The notes under the pieces are model-generated. The model did no database searches. It saw only the letters and a list, made by a program, of their open reading frames with translations, and was not told the DNA's origin. This document shows, one piece after another, positions 1 to 6,611 of a stretch of 32,780 nucleotides of DNA. The stretch comes from Planctomycetia bacterium. GTDB taxonomy: Bacteria; Planctomycetota; UBA8108; SXIK01. Each line of letters opens with the position of its first letter. The stretch's first letter is position 1. The position numbers were made by a program, and so were the translations under genes. The stretch lies in assembly GCA_005772855.1 (NCBI GenBank), contig SXIK01000044.1, forward strand, positions 1 through 32,780, read 5' to 3'.

Positions 1-263
1 GGCGAGCTGGCGGAGCCGCAAACGGCTCGGAGGGAGCCGGCGCCAGCGAGAGCTGGCGGCTCCCGAGAGCCTGGCCCGGAGGCGCACGCGCAGCGTGCGA
101 CCGGAGGGGCCGCGTGTCGTTGTTGCCTCCACCCTCGCTCCGCTCGGAGGCGAGCCGTCGTGGGGGAGGGTCCGCCTCCCCCACCAGCAGAAACGAGCAG
201 CAGACTTGAGATGGTCCTCCTCTGCCCATTCGGAATGTCTCACGTGTGGGCGCGCGAGGTATA
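1..263 (+). repeat. Multi-hairpin dispersed repeat, copy R1 (truncated by window edge)
   Basis: This GC-rich block is repeated almost base for base at 25335-25717 (same strand) and, inverted, at 29538-29706 and 32455-32780. It folds into serial hairpins: 13-28 (GAGCCG/CGGCTC, loop CAAA), 32-64 (13 bp stem with a 3-nt bulge, loop GAGA), about 134-155 (CTCGC-TCCG against CGGAGGCGAG) and 160-184 (perfect 10 bp stem GTGGGGGAGG/CCTCCCCCAC). The right end reads CACGTGTGGGCGCGCGAGGTATA. It stops one base before the stop codon of the leftward signal peptidase gene. Open frames across it do not resemble any protein, so I treat it as non-coding. The left part of the element lies outside the window. Confidence 0.9.
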
Positions 264-264
264 G

Positions 265-804
265 TCACCTCACAAAGCCGAGCCTGGGCCAGGGCCACAC
301 GACCGCGATTACCTTGCCGCGCAAGAACTCCGAGCGGATCGGACCCCAGACCCGGCTGTCCCTCGAGAGGTAGCCCCCATCGCCCAGCAAGAAATACTCG
401 TCCTTCCCGAGCTGGACAGGACCCCTTCCAAACGCTCCCTTGCTCACGAGGGTACGGATGCGAAGCGGCGCGGGCAACTGAATCACTGCGTTGTTCACGA
501 GGAGGTTGCCGTCACGGATCTCGAGTGTTTCACCAGGCAACCCCACCACTCGCTTGACGTTCTCCTGCCCCTCGTGCTGGATGACGGCGACGTCCCATCG
601 CTCGGCGCCGCCTGTGAGGTACGCAAGACGGCTCACCAGGACGATGTCCCCCACGGCACGGTCACCGTGCCCGGAGTCGAGCAACGTCGGCTCCATTGAC
701 GGGCCCGAGACACGGTAGGGAACGAGCACCCAGTGGAGAACCGCGAATAGCGCTCCCGCCACCGCGAGCCCGGCCCCCAGTAACTTTCTGGCTCGGGGCC
801 TCAC
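265..804 (-). CDS. lepB: Signal peptidase I (type S26 leader peptidase)
   Basis: Membrane-bound serine protease that removes signal peptides from exported proteins on the outer face of the cytoplasmic membrane. The 179-residue product has one N-terminal membrane segment (about residues 8-29). It then has the catalytic serine in SGPSMEPT (Ser36), the general-base lysine in ENVKRVVGLPGE (Lys84) and the C-terminal box GDGGYLSRDSR (about 141-151). These are the hallmark S26A motifs. I chose the GTG at 804 because it overlaps the stop of the upstream gene as GTGA and gives a normal short N-terminus. A longer frame upstream is a shadow of the lipoprotein gene. The protein is short for LepB but complete in its motifs. 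It is the last gene of a three-gene leftward operon and ends directly against repeat R1. Confidence 0.93.
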   Translation of the reverse strand: MRPRARKLLGAGLAVAGALFAVLHWVLVPYRVSGPSMEPTLLDSGHGDRAVGDIVLVSRLAYLTGGAERWDVAVIQHEGQENVKRVVGLPGETLEIRDGNLLVNNAVIQLPAPLRIRTLVSKGAFGRGPVQLGKDEYFLLGDGGYLSRDSRVWGPIRSEFLRGKVIAVVWPWPRLGFVR

Positions 805-1562
805 TGCCCTGGTGTCTCCTCGCCGGCTTCGGGCAGCTCGAGCCTCCGGGCGGCCTCGGTGGAGTTGAGGAACTTCACTCCTCTGAGCTCCTCCTTGAAG
901 AGTGAGCTCCTTCGCAGGAGCGCGATACGTGCCTCCCCCACCTCGACGTAAGAGTCGAACGTCACCCAACGGGGCTCACCCAGAGCAAAGGGATGCCGAG
1001 GGAGATAGGTAAGCCGTGAAAGCAGGCCGGTCCGGGGATCCTCTTCAAGCAAGCAGGGGCCCACCGCCGACGACGAGTCGAGAGGGGCGGCCTCAAAGAG
1101 ATCTCGGGTCTCCACGTCACCTGGCGCGAGGAGCCTGCGGAACTCCCACCGCCCCCGAGCTGAGGCCACGGGCACCGAGAAGAGATATCGCAGAGTGTGG
1201 AGAGCGCAGCCCATCGCGTTCGAGCCCTCCCACTCAAGCATTCTTGAGAGATCAAGGCGCGTGAGCTTCTCCTCCCCTTCCTTGCGGACCCACAAGTACC
1301 GGTAATGGTCAAGCTGGAATGCCACCTCCGCGAAAAGGGTCTTCTCGGAGTCCCTCAAGCTTTCGACGGAGTAGCTGAAGCTCACTGCAGCGTGCCTCTT
1401 CCATGCCTCCGGGCTGCCATGAGCGCTCCAGAATGCCTTCACGCTCGACCCGGTGCCCGAGCTTGCAACCGGTCCGCTGCCCCATCGCTTCGGTTGCGAT
1501 CCGCAGGATGCGGAGAGAAAAAGCAGCGATCCGAGCAGGATCAGTGGTCCTCGATTCTTCAC
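801..1562 (-). CDS. Predicted lipoprotein, function unknown
   Basis: The 253-residue product starts VKNRGPLILLGSLLFLSASC. This is a short basic head, a hydrophobic core and a cysteine at residue 20 that could be lipidated. The residue at -3 is Ser instead of Leu, so the lipobox is imperfect. No conserved domain was recognised in the rest, which is a soluble mix of hydrophobic strands and charged stretches (for example QLDHYRYLWVRKEGEEK). The GTG start at 1562 overlaps the stop of the TIGR02757 gene (GTGA). The gene's own stop overlaps the lepB start in the same way, so the three genes are almost certainly co-translated. A longer upstream in-frame extension would run inside the TIGR02757 gene and is rejected. 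Role unknown; envelope location is inferred from the signal sequence. Confidence 0.75.
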   Translation of the reverse strand: MKNRGPLILLGSLLFLSASCGSQPKRWGSGPVASSGTGSSVKAFWSAHGSPEAWKRHAAVSFSYSVESLRDSEKTLFAEVAFQLDHYRYLWVRKEGEEKLTRLDLSRMLEWEGSNAMGCALHTLRYLFSVPVASARGRWEFRRLLAPGDVETRDLFEAAPLDSSSAVGPCLLEEDPRTGLLSRLTYLPRHPFALGEPRWVTFDSYVEVGEARIALLRRSSLFKEELRGVKFLNSTEAARRLELPEAGEETPGQ

Positions 1563-2494
1563 TTCCTCACGGTCCCTTCGGGTGGCAGTTGATGCCGCCG
1601 CGCAGCCTTGCAAATGGTGCGGATGGAGCAAGCGCCACAGACCTCCGCCACCCATCGTCCCCGGCAGCGCTCGGAGATGCCAATGTGGCTCAGCGGAAAA
1701 TCGAACCAAAGCGGGTCGTCCGGCTCCAACTTCCGCAGGCTTGCTGTCACTTCCTCGGCCGCTATCCAGTCATTGGTTCGACGTTTTCTGAGGCCGATCA
1801 ACGTCGCAATCCGCCCAACATGCGTGTCGAGCGGCATCACAAGCTCGGCGGGGCGCACCCGGCTCCAGATTCCAAGGTCAACGCCGTCAGCACGGCGCAC
1901 GACCCAGCGGAGGAATAAATTCCAGCGTTTTGATGCCCCGCCCAGGCCCGGATCAGAGGCGAGGTGGCGATAACTCCGTGGATAGGTCCTCCGAGCCGTG
2001 ATGGAGAACGGATCCTCCCGATAGAATAGCTGTGCGAACGCGGCGAGGCGGGCATGGAACGTCGTGTTCCCTCCCGCGGCGAGGAAAGCATCCTCGAGAG
2101 TCTCGAACTCCCCGAGGATTCTCCTCAGGTTCCAGAAGAGCAGACGAAGATCCTCTCCTGTATAAATACGAGAGCGAAAGTTCCGAAAAAATCTCCGGTT
2201 GCACGCCGGGTCGTAGCTCAACACATAGTCTCGGGGCGAGCGTCCCATCACCTCCAGTACGCTCTGCACTTTCGGTAAGAAGGCCCTGACCTTGCCGAAG
2301 GCCAGTAGCGCGGAGACCAGGGCGACAACCTCCTGGTCCGCCGTCCGCGAATAGAGGTGCACAAACTTCACTGGGTCGTTCTCGAAGTATCCCTGACGCG
2401 GATTCCTCGCGGCCGCAAGCAGTGTGTTTCGAACGTTTTCAGGAACTCGAGGCAACTGGAGACTCCGTGGAACGTTATTCGGGGACGAGATCAC
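1559..2494 (-). CDS. TIGR02757 / DUF2400 family protein
   Basis: The 311-residue product carries the features I associate with the TIGR02757 (DUF2400) family: an N-terminal DPVKFVHLYSR..DQEVVALVSALLAFG block (residues about 40-70), a central KRWNLFLRWVVR..DGVDLGIW block (about 190-210), then LDTHVGRIA. A C-terminal cysteine group (CRGRWVAEVCGACSIRTIC) resembles the Cys cluster of helix-hairpin-helix DNA glycosylases, to which this family is distantly related. Biochemical function is not established. The GTG at 2494 has no clear ribosome binding site, and a TTG about 13 codons further in is an alternative. First gene of the leftward operon; it faces the rightward operon across only 44 bases, so both promoters must lie within or overlap the coding starts. 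Confidence 0.85.
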   Translation of the reverse strand: MISSPNNVPRSLQLPRVPENVRNTLLAAARNPRQGYFENDPVKFVHLYSRTADQEVVALVSALLAFGKVRAFLPKVQSVLEVMGRSPRDYVLSYDPACNRRFFRNFRSRIYTGEDLRLLFWNLRRILGEFETLEDAFLAAGGNTTFHARLAAFAQLFYREDPFSITARRTYPRSYRHLASDPGLGGASKRWNLFLRWVVRRADGVDLGIWSRVRPAELVMPLDTHVGRIATLIGLRKRRTNDWIAAEEVTASLRKLEPDDPLWFDFPLSHIGISERCRGRWVAEVCGACSIRTICKAARRHQLPPEGTVRK

Positions 2495-2538
2495 CGGAAC
2501 GATTGAGCTTTGCGAGGAGAAACTATAGACTCAGTGCC

Positions 2539-2979
2539 GTGAAGCGTCCACGGTCGTGCGACTCCATCTTGCTCTTCTGCGTGGTCCTTTCCCTGGCTCT
2601 GCTCCTGAGCTGCAGCTCTACCACCGAGCCGTCCAGTGGTGACCCCAGGGTTGACTTGAGGAGTGAGGATCCGAGAATCCGAATCCACGGCGCCCGGGCT
2701 GCCGCCGAGGCGAGCCGTATAGATCTACTGGAGGACCTTTCGCTCACTCTTTCGGATCCTGACCCCGCCGTGCGCATGTTCGCAGAAATAGCGCTCAGAA
2801 AGATCACAAACAAGGACTTCGACTTCAAGCCGCACGGCACGGCGACCGAACGTGAGGAGGCGAGAGCCAGGTGGGTCGAGTGGATCGCATCTCAAAATAA
2901 ACTGCCCGACAGTGGCGTGAAGGACCCGAGTACCGCACGAAAGGAGGAGCCGCAGGATGGCTCAATCCAGAGGTCGTGA
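2539..2979 (+). CDS. Small lipoprotein with HEAT-like repeats
   Basis: The 146-residue product starts at a GTG that gives a well-formed lipoprotein signal (residues 1-25, ending LALLLSC; lipobox LLSC). It is followed by a short Ser/Thr-rich linker. Residues about 35-95 look like two HEAT-type helical repeats (DPRIRIHGARAAAEA... and DPDPAVRMFAEIALRKIT). The following FDFKPHGTATEREEARARW stretch resembles the tail often seen in planctomycete HEAT proteins. The C-terminus is charged and probably disordered. The last 23 bases overlap the start of the anti-sigma-type gene, so the two are likely co-transcribed. An ATG frame starting at 2422 would add 39 residues without a signal peptide and is less likely. 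Probably an envelope protein-protein interaction partner; specific role unknown. Confidence 0.75.
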   Translation: MKRPRSCDSILLFCVVLSLALLLSCSSTTEPSSGDPRVDLRSEDPRIRIHGARAAAEASRIDLLEDLSLTLSDPDPAVRMFAEIALRKITNKDFDFKPHGTATEREEARARWVEWIASQNKLPDSGVKDPSTARKEEPQDGSIQRS

Positions 2980-3445
2980 GGCAGGGCCCTCGCGAGTCAA
3001 GACAGCGTGCGGCGCCAGGGCTCCGCTCGAGCTGCGCTTTGCGAGCTGCCCGGAGTACCTTTCTCTCTTGCGCCACACGGCCAGGTGGTACGCGAAGCGC
3101 TGCGGCTTCGACGACAAGGAGTGCGGACGAATCGTGCTCGCCCTGGTGGAGGCCGTGACCAACATCATCCGGCACGCCTACGATGGCGACGAGAACCAGC
3201 TGATTACGCTCAGGATTGGAGAGTGCGCGGGCGGAATCGAGCTGGAGCTGCTCGATCAAGGCAAGACCGTTCCCCCCTGCGCCCTCGAGAAGCCGCCTCG
3301 CGGCAAGCTCGAACCGGGCGGACTTGGAGTTCAAATGATGAAAACCTGCATGGATCACTTTCAGTACGAGCCGCAGCCTGGCGGTGGGACGCGCCTCGTT
3401 TTGAGGAAGCTCAAGGGACGCGATGGTCAGGAGACTTCGCCTTGA
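2957..3445 (+). CDS. RsbW/SpoIIAB-like anti-sigma serine kinase (GHKL ATPase)
   Basis: The 162-residue product is a single GHKL (HATPase_c) domain of the anti-sigma factor/serine kinase type. N-box: ALVEAVTNIIRHAY (Glu65, Asn69). G1 box: LDQGK (Asp100, Gly102). G2 box: GGLGVQMM (121-128). The C-terminal strand is GGGTRLVLRK. Family members bind a sigma factor or another target and phosphorylate a STAS-domain antagonist. The gene directly downstream encodes exactly such a STAS protein, sharing a TTGA stop/start overlap, so the pair is a complete partner-switch module. No sigma factor gene lies nearby. Instead the next genes encode MlaE, MlaF and MlaD, which suggests the module may act on lipid transport (inference). 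An AGGAG lies just upstream of the ATG. Confidence 0.9.
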   Translation: MAQSRGREAGPSRVKTACGARAPLELRFASCPEYLSLLRHTARWYAKRCGFDDKECGRIVLALVEAVTNIIRHAYDGDENQLITLRIGECAGGIELELLDQGKTVPPCALEKPPRGKLEPGGLGVQMMKTCMDHFQYEPQPGGGTRLVLRKLKGRDGQETSP

Positions 3446-3747
3446 AGCACAAGCTTTGGGCGCAAGCGAACCAGGCCTGCCTTGTCATCGAAGGTGACAT
3501 CGACATGCACGTGGCGGCCGAGCTCAGGGTGCTGCTCAAGGAGGCGGCGTCGTCGAAACCCACGGTGCTTCTGGTCGACCTCGCCGGCGTATCCTTCATC
3601 GATTCATCGGGCATCGCCACGATCGTGGAGGCCCTGAAGATCGTCAGGAAGTGGTTTGGCAAGCTCATCGTGAAGAACTGTCAGGAGGCCGTGAGCGACA
3701 CCTTCGAGATCGCAGGCCTCACCGAGATTTTGGGGATCGAGAGATGA
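3442..3747 (+). CDS. STAS-domain protein (anti-anti-sigma / MlaB-like)
   Basis: The 101-residue product is one STAS domain. The strand GDIDMHVAAELRVLL is followed by LLVDLAGVSFIDSSGIATIV, containing the DSSG signature. The first serine after Asp54 (Ser55) aligns with the residue phosphorylated in SpoIIAA/RsbV. The start is a TTG at 3442 that overlaps the preceding stop as TTGA, with CAGGAG about 8 bases upstream. The long frame that begins at 3007 is a shadow of the kinase gene. In the Mla system of Proteobacteria a STAS protein, MlaB, binds MlaF. Position immediately before mlaE makes an MlaB-like role as plausible as an RsbV-like one. Both may be true: a phosphorylatable MlaB. Confidence 0.9.
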   Translation: MKHKLWAQANQACLVIEGDIDMHVAAELRVLLKEAASSKPTVLLVDLAGVSFIDSSGIATIVEALKIVRKWFGKLIVKNCQEAVSDTFEIAGLTEILGIER

Positions 3748-3763
3748 TGGACGCATCGCCACC

Positions 3764-4561
3764 ATGAAAAGTCTCCTCGCACTTGCGGGCGGCCAGGTTC
3801 TCGGTTTGTTTGACTATTTGGGTGGCCTCGTCCTCCTCTTGTGGGACAGCCTCTGGTGGATGACGCTCGGTCCGCTGAGACGCAGCGGCAGGCTCCGGGT
3901 GGATGAGACCTTCTACCAGATGGAGCGCCTTTGCGTACGGTCCTTCTGGATTGTGTCGCTCGTCATCTTCTTCGTCGGGATCATCCTGGCATTTCAGATG
4001 GCCTACGTGCTCCGCACTCTGGGCGTGACCGAGTACGTCGCCAATATCACCGGCGTTGCCATGACCCGCGAGATGGCTCCGCTCCTGGTGGCCATGGTCA
4101 TGACGGGTTACGCCGGGGCAGCGATCACCGCAGAGATTGGAACCATGGTTGTCTCCGAGGAGATCCTTGCCCTGGAGACGGGGGCCATGAACCCCGTCAG
4201 GTTTCTCGTTGTGCCTCGCGTACTCGCGGCGATGGCCGTGATGCCCTTCGTGACGCTGGTAGCGACCTACATTGGCATTCTGGGGGGCTTCTTCGTCGGA
4301 AATGTGCTGCTTGGGATCGAGGCCGAGAAGTACTTGAACCGTACTCTCGAGTCCCTCAAGTACAAGGATGTCTTCACCGGGCTCGTGAAGGCAGAGGCTT
4401 TCGGCGTGATCGTGGCCCTGATAGCCTGCCAGGAGGGGCTTCGGGTCACCGGTGGAGCCGAGGGGGTCGGACGAGCCACCACCAACTCGGTCGTCCGCTC
4501 CATCGTGGCCATCATTATCTGTGACATGTTCTTCACAGCCCTTTTTTACTACATGCTCTGA
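3764..4561 (+). CDS. mlaE: MlaE-family ABC transporter permease
   Basis: The 265-residue inner-membrane protein matches the MlaE/YrbE permease family. An amphipathic N-terminal region precedes a hydrophobic segment at about 65-90. The family-typical block NITGVAMTREMAPLLVAMVM with AGAAITAEIGTM (about 100-130) is followed by VLALETGAMNP-like and FLVVPRVLAAMAVMP elements and two further membrane spans. These proteins are the membrane part of lipid importers/exporters that move phospholipids or other lipids between membranes. The gene is followed by mlaF with a TGATG overlap and by mlaD. The length is typical for the family. It begins 16 bases after the STAS gene, so the two are very likely co-transcribed. 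Confidence 0.93.
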   Translation: MKSLLALAGGQVLGLFDYLGGLVLLLWDSLWWMTLGPLRRSGRLRVDETFYQMERLCVRSFWIVSLVIFFVGIILAFQMAYVLRTLGVTEYVANITGVAMTREMAPLLVAMVMTGYAGAAITAEIGTMVVSEEILALETGAMNPVRFLVVPRVLAAMAVMPFVTLVATYIGILGGFFVGNVLLGIEAEKYLNRTLESLKYKDVFTGLVKAEAFGVIVALIACQEGLRVTGGAEGVGRATTNSVVRSIVAIIICDMFFTALFYYML

Positions 4562-5406
4562 TGCAAGGCGCCCCCCCACAAGTGACCGCTCCCAGGAAGC
4601 GAAGGCGTCTGACCGACGAGGTCGTCATTGACGTACGAGACGTGCACGTCTCGTACGACGAGCGCTCCATCCTTGCGGGAATCAACCTGGTGGCCTATCG
4701 GGGCGAGATCCTCGTTATCATGGGCGGCTCCGGTTGTGGCAAGTCAACGCTCCTGAGGAGCATCGTCGGGGCCGAGGAGCCCCTGAAGGGCTCGGTCCAG
4801 ATGCTCGGTGAGGAGATCTACAAGCTCGAGGAGGCGCCCTTGAACACGCTCCGGAAGCGCTTTGGGATTCTCTTCCAGTCAGGCGCTCTCTACAACTCGA
4901 TGTCGGTGGGCGAGAATGTCGCACTGCCCCTCAGGGAGCACACCGACCTCGACGACGAAATCATTCGAATCATGGTCAAGATGAAGCTCGAACTCGTGGG
5001 CCTGAGGGACTTCGAAAATCTCCGGCCGGCTCAGATCTCGGGCGGCATGAAGAAGCGGGTCGGGCTGGCGAGAGCGCTGGCGCTCGATCCCGAAATCATC
5101 TTTTATGACGAGCCTGGCGCCGGGCTCGACCCTGTCGTCGCGGGTGTTATTGACAAGCTGATCATGGACCTCTCGCAAAAAGTAGGTGTCACGAGCATCG
5201 TCGTGACGCACGAGATGGGGAGCGCGTTCCGCATTGCCGACCGCATGATCATGCTCCATGAGGGCCGAGTGGTCGCCGAGGGCACCCCCGAGGAGATGCG
5301 CACCTCAACCCACCCGCTTGTGAAGCAGTTTATCAACGGCGAGCCCGACGGGCCAATCCCGCTACGGCGCTCCCGTATCGACTACGCCGAAGACCTCCTC
5401 GCCTGA
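4561..5406 (+). CDS. mlaF: MlaF-family ABC transporter ATPase
   Basis: The 281-residue ATPase has all ABC motifs: Walker A GGSGCGKST (about 55-63), Q-loop FQSGALYNSM (Gln106), signature ISGGMKKRVGLARAL (159-173), Walker B IIFYDEPGAGLDP (179-191) and the switch histidine in VVTHEMG (His217). The 'ISGGMKKR' signature and GAGLDP are typical of the MlaF branch, not of importers of small solutes. An N-terminal basic stretch (PRKRRR) precedes the domain. The ATG overlaps the mlaE stop (TGATG), giving tight translational coupling. It energises the MlaE permease; in known systems a STAS protein binds this subunit. The C-terminal tail of about 40 residues past the ABC core could be the contact surface. 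Confidence 0.95.
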   Translation: MQGAPPQVTAPRKRRRLTDEVVIDVRDVHVSYDERSILAGINLVAYRGEILVIMGGSGCGKSTLLRSIVGAEEPLKGSVQMLGEEIYKLEEAPLNTLRKRFGILFQSGALYNSMSVGENVALPLREHTDLDDEIIRIMVKMKLELVGLRDFENLRPAQISGGMKKRVGLARALALDPEIIFYDEPGAGLDPVVAGVIDKLIMDLSQKVGVTSIVVTHEMGSAFRIADRMIMLHEGRVVAEGTPEEMRTSTHPLVKQFINGEPDGPIPLRRSRIDYAEDLLA

Positions 5407-5421
5407 TGGAACGGACCCCCA

Positions 5422-6561
5422 ATGCCCCGAAAAAAGCGTAATGAAATTCTCGTGGGTGGCTTCGTAGCCGGCGCCACTCTCCTGTTCTTCCTGCTCCTCT
5501 TCCTCATGGGGTCGCTCGACAGCCTCCTGGTCTCATCCACCACGGTGGACGCAGATTTTGGCAATGTGCAAGGCCTGCAAGTCGGAGATCCGGTCTGGCT
5601 CTTCGGCAACAAGGTGGGAAAGGTGGCGGCAATCACGCTGCTTCCCAAGGAGCCTGGCAAGCGCGCCCAGGTCCGGGTGAGCCTGCGGATCCCCAGGGCA
5701 GCCTTCGAATATCTGCGCAAGGACTCGATTGTCAAGATTGACAAGCAGCTCACGGGCAATATCAGCGTCATTATCCAGGAGTCCGACGGCGAGCCTTTGC
5801 TGGATGGCGGTCGGCTCGCTGGAACGGCGACAGCCGACTTCGCCACCGTGACGCAGAAGGCGAGCAGCCTGCTCGAGGAGGCGCAGAACGTGGTTCGCAC
5901 GGTGTCAAGGCTCGTGGGCGAGATCGAGTCGAAAGGTGAAATCGAGAAGTCCCTCACGGCGGCAAGGGCCCTACTTGAAAACTTGAACACTCGCTTCGTC
6001 CCCCTCGGCGAGAAGCTCAGCACAGCGATGGAGCAGCTCCAGGGGATCCTCGATGAAAATCGCATCGACATCCGACACACCGTGGCCAACCTGCGCGAGA
6101 CTTCGGGCGCCGCCAAGGGCCTCCTGGAGAAGCTCGTGTCGACTCCCGAGCAGATCGCGCGAAGCCTGGACGAACTGGAGAAGGCGGGAGCCGCGATCGG
6201 CGGCCTCGTGAAGGAGAACCGTTCGAGCTTCGACATGATCGTCGGTGACCTGCGCCAGGTGATGACCAATGCCTCGAACCTCACGTCGGAGGTCAAACGA
6301 AGGCCCTGGCGCCTCCTCTACCGCCCCAACGAGGCGGAGCTCAAGGCCATGGACCTTTACGACGCTGCGTGGGCCTACAACCTGGGCGCAACCGAGCTCA
6401 ACCGTAGTATCCGCGACTTCACCTCGCGCCTTGAGGCTGACCCGGCGGGTGCAAAGCAGCCCGAGTTGCTGGAGGAGGCGAGACGACAGATGGCGCAAAG
6501 TCTGAGGCGTCACCGCGAGGCCGAAGAGCAGTTCTGGACGAGGCTCAAGGCCTCGCAATAG
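5422..6561 (+). CDS. mlaD: MCE-domain substrate-binding protein (MlaD-like)
   Basis: The 379-residue protein has a short cytoplasmic head (MPRKKRNE), one membrane anchor (about residues 9-31) and an MCE domain (about 40-120; DADFGNVQGLQVGDPVWLFG, then KVGKVAAI). A long helical, probably coiled-coil region follows (about 130-375), rich in Leu, Glu, Lys and Arg. MCE proteins form hexameric rings that pass lipids from the MlaEF complex into the periplasm. The extended C-terminal helical part may form a tube or needle, as in longer MCE proteins, instead of a plain MlaD ring. It follows mlaF by 15 bases. No MlaC or MlaA homologue was seen, so the periplasmic carrier and outer-membrane partner, if any, are elsewhere. 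Confidence 0.92.
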   Translation: MPRKKRNEILVGGFVAGATLLFFLLLFLMGSLDSLLVSSTTVDADFGNVQGLQVGDPVWLFGNKVGKVAAITLLPKEPGKRAQVRVSLRIPRAAFEYLRKDSIVKIDKQLTGNISVIIQESDGEPLLDGGRLAGTATADFATVTQKASSLLEEAQNVVRTVSRLVGEIESKGEIEKSLTAARALLENLNTRFVPLGEKLSTAMEQLQGILDENRIDIRHTVANLRETSGAAKGLLEKLVSTPEQIARSLDELEKAGAAIGGLVKENRSSFDMIVGDLRQVMTNASNLTSEVKRRPWRLLYRPNEAELKAMDLYDAAWAYNLGATELNRSIRDFTSRLEADPAGAKQPELLEEARRQMAQSLRRHREAEEQFWTRLKASQ

Positions 6562-6611
6562 GAGGGCGTGCTGGCAATGCAACAACCCCACGGCACGAAT
6601 TGCCCAGGCAA

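Noticed and set aside
95-557. Plus-strand open frames across repeat R1 and lepB
   Set aside because: They cross a non-coding repeat and the opposite strand of signal peptidase, with no family resemblance.
3007-3444. Long upstream extension of the STAS gene
   Set aside because: The extension is the anti-sigma gene in another frame; the TTG at 3442 gives a clean STAS domain.
3719-4579. Minus-strand 286-residue frame
   Set aside because: Antisense shadow of mlaE, with biased His/Asp-rich composition typical of GC-rich shadows.
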